In this document: positions 57,714 through 64,000 of the stretch, one piece after another
Layout of the letters: the number at the start of each line of letters is the position of its first letter
How positions within the stretch are numbered: the stretch's first letter is position 1
Assembly: GCA_015060015.1 (NCBI GenBank)
Contig: SUZG01000004.1
Coordinates: forward strand, 1 to 64,000
Source: Rikenellaceae bacterium
Lineage (GTDB): Bacteria > Bacteroidota > Bacteroidia > Bacteroidales > Rikenellaceae
Direction of reading: 5' to 3'
Length of the DNA: 64,000 nt
Program-made: the position numbers and the translations under genes
The notes under the pieces: generated by a model
The model's input: only the letters and a program-made list of their open reading frames with translations
What the model was told of the DNA's origin: nothing
The model's database searches: none

Positions 57714-59213
57714 CTACTCTCTTACGCAACGTACCTGCATTGCATTTGCACGATACATTACCTTGTTGGGCTGGTAGTGGTTATTCACCGCACGCGTGTT
57801 GTTAAGGTCGAAATAGAGTGAATAGGCTGCTACGCCCTCGGCCTTGTCAGCACTGCTTGTCCAGTAGTAGCCAATCCAGGGCAGAGGCGATGCCTCTGTG
57901 CCATAATCACTCATATTGGTAAATACACCCGTCTCGAAACTCTTGCGACCGGCTGCGGGCATAAACATCTTCACGCCAGACTCCTTATCAACGAGAGTCC
58001 ATCCGTAACGGGCACGCACATCGGCAGATGCCGCAGCGTCCTCATCCTCGGCAATGTCGAAAGCATCGAAGCTACCCTCACTGGGCAGACGCCAACCCTT
58101 TGGACAGGGGTCATATTGACTCTTGGTGGCCTTGTCGCCCCACAAGTCGTTACGATGCTCGTCGTAGAGCCAGTCGTAGTCGTTATCCTTTGAGCCACGC
58201 ACGAAGATAGTCGGGTTCTGTATCGCAAACTCCATCGAGCCGGCTTCGTCGTAGTTCTCCGCATCGGCGTATTTGAAGCGAACGGTGGTGTTTGTGGCTG
58301 AATATACAGTCTTGTCGGAGTTGTTCTTGAAAGCATAGTCGTAAGGACGATAGAACGGATCCTTGCGGCCCCATTGGTAGTACATACCGTAGCCGTTGAA
58401 TATCTCGTCGGCATCAGTTGAGCCGTTGGGGTTGCTATATGCACCGAGGTTGCGATCCATAAAGACAACGCCGTTTGATGCGGTTATCTCGTTGATGTCG
58501 CCGTCGGTGGTCCATATATGCCAGCTCCAAATAATCTTGTCACTCTTGTCGTATGCCGCTACAACAGCATTGCCGGCGGGAATACGCGTGCCGATTACAT
58601 CACCCTCGTCGTTTGTAATCTCCTCGTGGCCGATGAAGAATGTGAAAGTACCCTCGTTAGGTGTGTAGCCAAAGTACTGCACCAGATCTTTCTCGCTTTG
58701 CCACAGCAAATCTACGCGTGCAGGATTGATTGCATCGCCCGTCTCGCCACAGCGTGTAACATCGATTGTATAGCGGGTGTCCTTCTGTGAGATAGCATAA
58801 GAGTTGGAGCAATCCTTCGTAAGGTCGATATCCTCGCGAAGCAGCGAGAGATAGGCCGAAGCCTTGACGGTTGTACCGGCTGCGGTGTAACCAACCAGAG
58901 TCAATGTACCGTTCTCTTCGATAGAGTTATCCTCCGAAGCGTATTTGTCGGGAGCAGCGATTGTGATAATCCACTCCTTCATATCGATATTTTTCACCGT
59001 CCAGCCCTCGGGCTTTGATGACGTTGAGATAGATGTGACGTTGCAGGCCGTAAAAGGCATTTCGATTGTTGCACCCGGCTCGGTTACGATACTGCCGGGG
59101 ATATCGAAGACAAAATCATAGACCTCGTCCTCGCCCTTGCAAGACGATAATGCTGAAAGGCAGAGAGTTGCAACTGCAAGTAGAGAAAAAACGCTTTTGA
59201 AAAGGGTTTTCAT
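57714..59213 (-). CDS. Lipoprotein with FISUMP-type C-terminal domain
   Basis: This 499-residue protein has a lipoprotein signal (LCLSALSSCKGED, Cys about 24). An N-terminal beta-rich segment (about 35-120, VTEPGATIEMPFTACNV) resembles BACON-like Bacteroidota surface domains. The C-terminal 270 residues match the Fibrobacter-succinogenes-major-paralogous (FISUMP) domain: MDRNLGAYSNPNGS, YYQWGRKDPFYRP, DPCPKGWRLPSEGSFDAF and GYYWTSSAD, ending MQVRCVRE. It is probably displayed on the outer surface, with no known function. A -7 box TATATTTG is on the minus strand at 59253-59260. Confidence 0.85.
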   Translation of the reverse strand: MKTLFKSVFSLLAVATLCLSALSSCKGEDEVYDFVFDIPGSIVTEPGATIEMPFTACNVTSISTSSKPEGWTVKNIDMKEWIITIAAPDKYASEDNSIEENGTLTLVGYTAAGTTVKASAYLSLLREDIDLTKDCSNSYAISQKDTRYTIDVTRCGETGDAINPARVDLLWQSEKDLVQYFGYTPNEGTFTFFIGHEEITNDEGDVIGTRIPAGNAVVAAYDKSDKIIWSWHIWTTDGDINEITASNGVVFMDRNLGAYSNPNGSTDADEIFNGYGMYYQWGRKDPFYRPYDYAFKNNSDKTVYSATNTTVRFKYADAENYDEAGSMEFAIQNPTIFVRGSKDNDYDWLYDEHRNDLWGDKATKSQYDPCPKGWRLPSEGSFDAFDIAEDEDAAASADVRARYGWTLVDKESGVKMFMPAAGRKSFETGVFTNMSDYGTEASPLPWIGYYWTSSADKAEGVAAYSLYFDLNNTRAVNNHYQPNKVMYRANAMQVRCVRE

Positions 59214-59252
59214 ATAGTACGCTTAAATATAGTTTATCAAAATAATTATCCG

Positions 59253-59260
59253 CAAATATA
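59253..59260 (-). promoter_or_regulatory. Candidate -7 box of the FISUMP lipoprotein gene
   Basis: The minus strand reads TATATTTG about 40 bp before the start at 59213. No standard-distance TTG is found. Confidence 0.4.
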
Positions 59261-59410
59261 CCAAAAACTTACGACATAGAGCCTCTAAAATCAAATATTT
59301 TTGATTTAAGGCCGATATTATGGCGATATTGCTGTCAAATTTTACTGTAAGGCTAACGGCATAAATAGTGTTTTAGTATGCCGTTGGGTGTGGCAGAGTG
59401 TCGAAACGAA

Positions 59411-59872
59411 TTAAAACAGCGAATTTATACCCTGCAAGGCGAATATAATGGCGGCGTAGCGGATGCCCTTGCCGATAAACATCGTTAGTGTTGTGAGCCA
59501 TAAATTTGAACGCATCAGGCCGAGCAGTACGATTATAGCCTCGCCGACCCACGGAAGAACGCCAAAAAAGCCCATCCATGCACCATAACGTCTGACAAAG
59601 CCCGACACCTTGTCCAACTTCGCTTTATCTACTTTCAGCCACTTCTCAATCCATTCGGGTTTGCCTAACCAGCCGAGCCAGTAGCAGATAAGTCCGCCCA
59701 GAGTATTGCCTATTGTTGCCGAGATTAGGCATAGCCAGGGGTCGGCTCCCATCTGCACCAGCACGGTAAGCACTACCTCCGAACTAAATGGAAATATGCT
59801 TCCCGCCAGCACCGCTGCAATAAAGAGTCCGATGTATCCCCAATCGACAAGGAATTGTACTATTACGTCCAT
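59411..59872 (-). CDS. YqaA/DedA-type VTT-domain membrane protein
   Basis: This 153-residue protein has four hydrophobic segments and matches the VTT (SNARE-associated) domain: LAGSIFPFSSEVVLTVLVQM (about 21-40), ISATIGNTLGGLICYWLG (about 51-68) and a VRRYGAWMGFFGVLPWVGEA motif (about 92-111), with the typical Gly-rich and Pro-containing reentrant region. Related DedA proteins are implicated in lipid flipping; the role here is not known. It diverges from the TonB-dependent receptor gene. Confidence 0.88.
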   Translation of the reverse strand: MDVIVQFLVDWGYIGLFIAAVLAGSIFPFSSEVVLTVLVQMGADPWLCLISATIGNTLGGLICYWLGWLGKPEWIEKWLKVDKAKLDKVSGFVRRYGAWMGFFGVLPWVGEAIIVLLGLMRSNLWLTTLTMFIGKGIRYAAIIFALQGINSLF

Positions 59873-59932
59873 ATTATTTGATTACGGTGCAAAAATAGTA
59901 ATATTTTGCTCTTTGTCCGTCTCTTTTTTTAG

Positions 59933-59940
59933 TATATTTG
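59933..59940 (+). promoter_or_regulatory. Candidate -7 box of the TonB-dependent receptor gene
   Basis: TATATTTG matches TAnnTTTG. TTTG at 59912-59915 is 17 bp upstream, slightly short of the usual spacing. The transcript would have a leader of about 100 bases. Confidence 0.45.
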
Positions 59941-60003
59941 CACCCAATCATCTGTAAAACAGGTTGTGTTTGTCGCAAAAACAGTCGCTGACGAGGTGTT
60001 GAA

Positions 60004-60051
60004 ATGCTTGAAGCGTTGGTTTATATGGATGATGTAATATATTGTTTATGA
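60004..60051 (+). CDS. Putative 15-residue leader peptide overlapping the TonB receptor start
   Basis: A short ORF, MLEALVYMDDVIYCL, ends with TGA at 60049-60051, which overlaps the receptor ATG at 60048-60050 in the ATGA arrangement. Such overlap would couple translation of the receptor to that of the leader. The ORF is too short for coding statistics, so it rests on position alone. Confidence 0.35.
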   Translation: MLEALVYMDDVIYCL

Positions 60052-63000
60052 AAAAGATTGTTATTTCAATAATTCTATGTCTTTGTGCCATATTTTCTGC
60101 TGTGGCTCAAATTTCAACCTCTTCGTTGCGAGGTGTCGTGCAGGCATCTGACGGCGATGCTCTGGTGGGTGCTACTCTGCTGTTGGAACATCCTGCAACA
60201 GGGGTAACCTACTCTGCTGTTTCCGATGCTGATGGTCGCTTTGCCATTCACGGCGTGCGTCCCGGTGATGGATATCGTTTGACGGTGGAGTATCTCGGAT
60301 ATACGACCTCGCGTCGTGAGGGCGTGGCATTGCGTCTGGGTGAGGTACGCAACGAACGTATCATCTTGAAGGAGAGTGCAACGGCTGTCGGCGAGGTTGT
60401 TGTAGAGGCGTCGCCCGTAAAGATGTCGGGTGTTGTTCGTGACTTTGACGAGCAGACGATTACCCTACTGCCTTCGGTGTCGCGTTCACTGTATGATGTT
60501 GTTCGTCTCACACCGCAGGCCATAGCAACCAAGACGGGCGGAATGTCGTACGGTGGTGTTGCAAATCGTTATAATGCGTTCAGAGTCAATGGTGTGGCAA
60601 ATAATGATATGTATGGACTGTCATCATCTGGCACCAATGGCGGACTATCGAATGCCAATCCCGTTTCGTTGGACGCTATCGAGCAGATTGAGGTGTCGGT
60701 GGCTCCGTTTGATGTGCGAATGAGTGGCTTCGGAGGTGGCGAGATAAACGCCATAACCAAGACGGGAACGAATGAGTTTCGTGGCAGTGCCTACACCTAT
60801 TATAATAATCAGGATTTCTATGGCACGACGGCTGGTCGTGATGTCGAAAAACGCGAGAGACTGGCCGAGCAGGCGACACAGGTCTATGGCGTGACGCTGG
60901 GAGGCCCTATCGTAAAGGATAAATTGTTCTTCTTTCTCTCGGGTGAGTATAACAGAGAGAGTTCGCCTTCGTCATATTACGAGGGCTTTGCCGGTGCAAG
61001 ACTCAATGCGGAGGAGTTGCAACGCATATCGGAGAGATACAAGAGCCTTACGGGCTACGATGGCGGAGGTGTGAAGGGTCGCGATGTCGAGCAGCGTGCC
61101 GTATCGCTGATGGCGGCATTGGACTGGTATATCGATTCGAGAAATCATCTGTCGGTGAGTTACAGCCTGCTGGATGCTCGTGCCGAGGAGTATGGTAACT
61201 CGCTGACCTCGTTTACATTCTGTGGCTCAGGTTATGCCAATTACAGTACGGCCCATCACGTTGCCATAACGCTGAACTCTCGCATATCGGAGCATCTGCA
61301 CAACGCACTGCGAGTAGGATATTCGCGTGTCGGCGATGGCCGTGAGGGTGATGTGAAGGGAGCTTTTCCAAGTGTGATAATCAAGAATACAGGCCTTGAC
61401 GGCAATGTTACGGTCAATATAGGAAACAATCGCTATGCGGGCGTAAATGCGTTGAGTCAGGATGTGCTGACGGTGGCCGATGACCTCACCTTTGAGTACA
61501 AGGCTCACTCGTTTACCTTTGGTACGCATAATGAGTTCTATAACATCCACAATCGTTATCTTGCCAACGCCTTTGGAACATATACCTACAACTCCGTAGC
61601 CGATTTTGAACGCGATATGGCGGCTATGTATGAGTATAACTATACCGATCCGGCGGTTACGGGAACAACGCAGTGGGGCCCTCGTTTCAAGGCTGCAGAA
61701 ATCAACCTCTATGCACAGGATAACTGGGATTTGGGCCGAGGCTTGACGCTTACCTATGGCGTGCGTGCTACCCTGCCGCTGATATTCAACACCCCCACGC
61801 CAAACAAAGAGTTTAATGGTGGCGAGATAGCAAAGCGTTACGACATACGCATAGGCGATGTGCCGCGTGCCCATCTGCTTCTGTCGCCACGCGTGGGTCT
61901 TGCGTGGGAGAAGAATTACACTGCTGGCAAACTCTCTGTCGAGGGAGGCGTTGGTATATTTACGGGCCAGGTGCCTTTCGTCTGGGTTGTGAATAACTAC
62001 TCCAATACGGGTGTCGAGCAGAAGGGTCTGCGTCTGACTGGTACTTTCGAGAATGGAGAGGTTGTGGGCAGTGCTGCTCCATTTACACCAACACCGGAGC
62101 CTACGACTCTGTCAAATACGAGCTTTATGCTCAATGCTATGGATGACGAGTTCCGTTACCCGCAAAATCTCAAAGCGAGCCTTTCCGGCGAGTTCGTGTG
62201 GAACAATGGCTGGTCGGTGCGTGGCGATGTGTTATATACCAAGACGCTGCAAAATGTGCGATTCCGTAACCTCGCGATAGAGAGAACTATGGATGTTGTC
62301 TATGCAGTGCCTTCTGCGGACGGAGTGTCGGCATCGGGTGCCTACCCCGCCTTCACGCGTACGACAAACGACTATTCGGCTATATATTATATGGAGAATA
62401 CCTCGAAGGGTTACTCTTATGTCATTTCGGGTAGTGTGTCGAAGATTTTCCCATTCGGACTGTCGCTGGCGGCATCGTATGCCTATGCAGGAGCTTATGC
62501 TGTGTGTGATGTTCCTTCGACATCCTCTTCGACAAACTGGTCACGAAGCTATGGCGTGGATCTGAACGCCGAGGAGATGGGTGTATCGGCCTATAATGTG
62601 CCTCATAAGCTGTCGGTTATGGCAACCTATCGCAAGCGTTATGCTCCGCTCTTCGATGTCGCGGCGTCGCTTGTCTATCAGTTGCAGTCGGGACAGCGTT
62701 ACTCGCTGTGCTTTGGCGAGACGGTTGATTTCAATGGTGATGGCGTGTTTGGTTCTACGCTGATGTATATCCCTACCGAGGAGGAGTTGGGCCGAATGAT
62801 GTTTGCTGATGATAAGTCGGCATCACGCTGGAATGACTTTATCAACGATAGCAAATACCTGCGTTCGCATCGTGGCTCTTTTGCCGAACGTAACGCTATG
62901 CAGACACCTGTGGAGCATCGTCTGGATCTGCATCTTTCGCACGGATTTTACTTTGGTCGCACGACGGGCCGAAAGCTGGAGTTGTCGCTTGATGTGATGA

Positions 63001-63188
63001 ATCTGGGTAACCTTATCTGCCGTCATTGGGGAAGCTACTATAATGTGTCGGGCTGGCGACAGCAGCCTGTGAAGATAGTCCGTATGGAGGATAACTCTCC
63101 CGTCTATCAATTCACCAATGCAGCCATTTTGCCGAGTGATTTGCTGTCGCGTTGGCATATGCAGTTGGGTGTAAGAGTGGTCTTTTAA
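60048..63188 (+). CDS. Oar-like TonB-dependent outer-membrane receptor
   Basis: This 1046-residue protein starts with a signal peptide (about 1-22, ending SAVAQ). A carboxypeptidase-regulatory-like domain follows (about 25-110, LRGVVQASDGDALVGATLLL), then a TonB plug (about 115-240, FRVNGVANNDMYGLSS and GGEINAITKTGTNEFRGSAY) and a long beta-barrel ending in aromatic-terminated strands (GVRVVF). The plug is of the Oar/OmpA-like kind rather than SusC, and no SusD partner is present. ATG 60048 is used because a TTG two codons earlier is weaker. Cargo unknown; peptide or protein uptake is reported for some relatives. Confidence 0.93.
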   Translation: MKKIVISIILCLCAIFSAVAQISTSSLRGVVQASDGDALVGATLLLEHPATGVTYSAVSDADGRFAIHGVRPGDGYRLTVEYLGYTTSRREGVALRLGEVRNERIILKESATAVGEVVVEASPVKMSGVVRDFDEQTITLLPSVSRSLYDVVRLTPQAIATKTGGMSYGGVANRYNAFRVNGVANNDMYGLSSSGTNGGLSNANPVSLDAIEQIEVSVAPFDVRMSGFGGGEINAITKTGTNEFRGSAYTYYNNQDFYGTTAGRDVEKRERLAEQATQVYGVTLGGPIVKDKLFFFLSGEYNRESSPSSYYEGFAGARLNAEELQRISERYKSLTGYDGGGVKGRDVEQRAVSLMAALDWYIDSRNHLSVSYSLLDARAEEYGNSLTSFTFCGSGYANYSTAHHVAITLNSRISEHLHNALRVGYSRVGDGREGDVKGAFPSVIIKNTGLDGNVTVNIGNNRYAGVNALSQDVLTVADDLTFEYKAHSFTFGTHNEFYNIHNRYLANAFGTYTYNSVADFERDMAAMYEYNYTDPAVTGTTQWGPRFKAAEINLYAQDNWDLGRGLTLTYGVRATLPLIFNTPTPNKEFNGGEIAKRYDIRIGDVPRAHLLLSPRVGLAWEKNYTAGKLSVEGGVGIFTGQVPFVWVVNNYSNTGVEQKGLRLTGTFENGEVVGSAAPFTPTPEPTTLSNTSFMLNAMDDEFRYPQNLKASLSGEFVWNNGWSVRGDVLYTKTLQNVRFRNLAIERTMDVVYAVPSADGVSASGAYPAFTRTTNDYSAIYYMENTSKGYSYVISGSVSKIFPFGLSLAASYAYAGAYAVCDVPSTSSSTNWSRSYGVDLNAEEMGVSAYNVPHKLSVMATYRKRYAPLFDVAASLVYQLQSGQRYSLCFGETVDFNGDGVFGSTLMYIPTEEELGRMMFADDKSASRWNDFINDSKYLRSHRGSFAERNAMQTPVEHRLDLHLSHGFYFGRTTGRKLELSLDVMNLGNLICRHWGSYYNVSGWRQQPVKIVRMEDNSPVYQFTNAAILPSDLLSRWHMQLGVRVVF

Positions 63189-63240
63189 TTGAGATGAAAA
63201 ATTTTGTCGTGCGGAGGCGTAAAAAAGGCGAGAAAAAAGG

Positions 63241-63269
63241 TTGTAATTGATTTTTTTTTCTTACCTTTG
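63241..63269 (+). promoter_or_regulatory. Promoter of the pyrC leader
   Basis: TTG (63241-63243), an 18-bp spacer and TACCTTTG (63262-63269) match the Bacteroidota promoter. A transcript would start near 63275, just before the leader ORF. Confidence 0.6.
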
Positions 63270-63286
63270 CCCAAACCGAACGATAT

Positions 63287-63424
63287 ATGACAAAACAGGT
63301 ACATAACACCCCGCAAAGCGAATATTTCAGCGTGTTGCAGTCGGCCGAGTGTCGAAAGAGTGATTATCCCTCTTGTTTTGATGTTGTTTCTGTTTATAAT
63401 TCTGTTACTGTTTGTTTTAATTGA
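63287..63424 (+). CDS. Putative 45-residue pyrC leader peptide
   Basis: From ATG 63287 a frame of 45 codons runs to TGA 63422-63424, seven bases before a terminator hairpin. The second half is very T-rich: 35 of the 60 bases at 63361-63420 are T, giving codons such as gtt, ttt and tct. The peptide has no domain. As in the enterobacterial pyrBI leader, its job may be to let ribosomes follow polymerase through a U-rich pause region. The start is supported by a promoter 18 bp upstream. Confidence 0.5.
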   Translation: MTKQVHNTPQSEYFSVLQSAECRKSDYPSCFDVVSVYNSVTVCFN

Positions 63425-63430
63425 GATAAT

Positions 63431-63455
63431 GGCGGCTATTTTAGTCGCCTTTTTT
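63431..63455 (+). terminator. Intrinsic-terminator hairpin (candidate attenuator) before pyrC
   Basis: GGCGGCTA and TAGTCGCC (one G-T wobble) form an eight-pair stem with a TTT loop, directly followed by six T. It lies between the leader ORF stop and the pyrC ATG, 11 bp before it, so transcription must pass it to express pyrC. Confidence 0.7.
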
Positions 63456-63465
63456 GTGTAGATAT

Positions 63466-64000
63466 ATGACGTGTGAAAGATTGATACTCAAAGGTGGAAC
63501 GGTAGTCAGAGGTGGCTCGTCGGCTCGTCTGGATGTAGCCATCAAAGGCTCTGATATAGAGTGCATAGCTGCCGATATTGAGCCTCGTAAGGGTGATAAG
63601 GTGATAGACTGCTCTGGACGAATTGTTGTCGCCGGACTTGTTGATTTGCACGTTCATCTGCGAGAGCCGGGTTTCTCGGCAAAGGAGACTATCGCTACGG
63701 GAACTATGGCTGCGGCACACGGAGGCTTTACGACGGTGTGTGCTATGCCAAACCTTGCACCGGCTCCCGACTCATTGGAGAATTTACAGACGCAGCTCGA
63801 TATAATCAATCGCGATGCGAAGATTAAGGTGCTGCCCTACGCTACAATCACACGCGAAAGATATGGTCGTGAGTTGGTCGATTTCAAGGCTTTGACACCT
63901 ATGGTCGCAGGCTTTTCGGATGATGGCAGTGGCGTGCAGAGTGAAGATGTTATGCGTCAGGCTATGGCCGAGGCTGCAAAGAACGATGCTATTATTGCTG
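63466..64000 (+). CDS. pyrC: Dihydroorotase, N-terminal part (runs off the window)
   Basis: From ATG 63466 an open frame of 178 codons continues past the end of the window. The protein matches class I dihydroorotase/amidohydrolase: the metal-binding motif is LVDLHVHLREPGFSAKETIA (about 63-82), including the HxH ligands, and the next conserved segment is TTVCAMPNLAPAPDS. It catalyses ring closure of carbamoyl-aspartate in pyrimidine synthesis. It is preceded by a promoter, a leader ORF and a terminator-like hairpin, suggesting attenuation control. Confidence 0.93.
   Translation, partial: MTCERLILKGGTVVRGGSSARLDVAIKGSDIECIAADIEPRKGDKVIDCSGRIVVAGLVDLHVHLREPGFSAKETIATGTMAAAHGGFTTVCAMPNLAPAPDSLENLQTQLDIINRDAKIKVLPYATITRERYGRELVDFKALTPMVAGFSDDGSGVQSEDVMRQAMAEAAKNDAIIA

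Noticed and set aside
1..64000. CRISPR arrays, tRNA or rRNA genes
   Set aside because: No regularly spaced repeats and no cloverleaf-like or rRNA-like sequence was recognised while reading the spacers; a covariance-model search would be needed to be certain.

Overview
The window comes from a member of the Bacteroidota, most likely order Bacteroidales (the family, perhaps Rikenellaceae, is a weaker guess). Three things support this. Many genes are preceded by the Bacteroidota-type promoter, TTTG or TTG about 19-21 bp upstream of TAnnTTTG, with good copies at 5631-5662, 14260-14290, 39264-39294, 39557-39587, 43100-43130 and 63241-63269. Shine-Dalgarno sequences are mostly weak. The gene content includes an Oar-like TonB-dependent receptor, a FISUMP-type lipoprotein, a GLPGLI-like protein, DUF3109, a DUF1015-serA-serC cluster and C69 dipeptidase. 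Most of it is dense housekeeping chromosome. No tRNA, rRNA, CRISPR array or prophage was seen.

Layout. 1-121: tail of an IS30-family insertion sequence. 0.2-6.2 kb: AraC regulator, zinc uptake genes znuA-znuC, a two-domain DUF1080 lipoprotein, a GLPGLI-like protein and an XRE regulator with an AT-rich upstream region full of TTACAnnTGTAA palindromes. 6.2-14 kb (minus): HIT protein, small membrane protein, (p)ppGpp synthetase/hydrolase, recA, bcp, a zinc-ribbon miniprotein with a tiny membrane peptide, a WYL regulator with a large inverted repeat at its promoter, and dnaA. 14.3-19.8 kb (plus): phosphohexomutase, polyol-type MFS permease, a palindromic repeat element, and a BlaI/M56 pair with three operator-like repeats. 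19.9-27.9 kb (minus): O-methyltransferase, M16 peptidase, uvrA, an AT-rich orphan, an IMPACT protein, lepB and dapB. 28.2-39.2 kb: truA, a small membrane protein, lpdA with a 46-residue membrane peptide, C69 dipeptidase, a YggS-type protein, a membrane protein of unknown role, an M23/LysM endopeptidase, a DUF3109-nadD-gmk-yicC run and a cyclophilin lipoprotein.

39.6-47.4 kb (plus): serC-serA-DUF1015, a four-subunit 2-oxoacid:ferredoxin oxidoreductase operon, and sn-glycerol-1-phosphate dehydrogenase. 47.5-50.8 kb (minus): znuB-like permease, LptF/G-type permease and fmt. 50.9-57.6 kb (plus): mtaB, a chemoreceptor-like sensor without an output domain, trkH, a SPOR-like coiled-coil protein, NfeD and FloA. 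57.7-64 kb: FISUMP lipoprotein, VTT membrane protein, an Oar-like TonB-dependent receptor, and the start of pyrC, which runs off the window.

The most interesting signals are regulatory. Upstream of pyrC there is a promoter, a 45-codon leader ORF with a very T-rich second half, and an intrinsic-terminator hairpin before the pyrC start; this layout resembles the UTP-sensing attenuator of enterobacterial pyrBI. The BlaI-family repressor gene carries three ACTAA-N4-TTAGT palindromes and is coupled to an M56 peptidase that looks fused to ExbD/TolR-like periplasmic domains. The WYL regulator has a perfect 13-bp inverted repeat across its promoter. All of these are read from the sequence alone and are untested.
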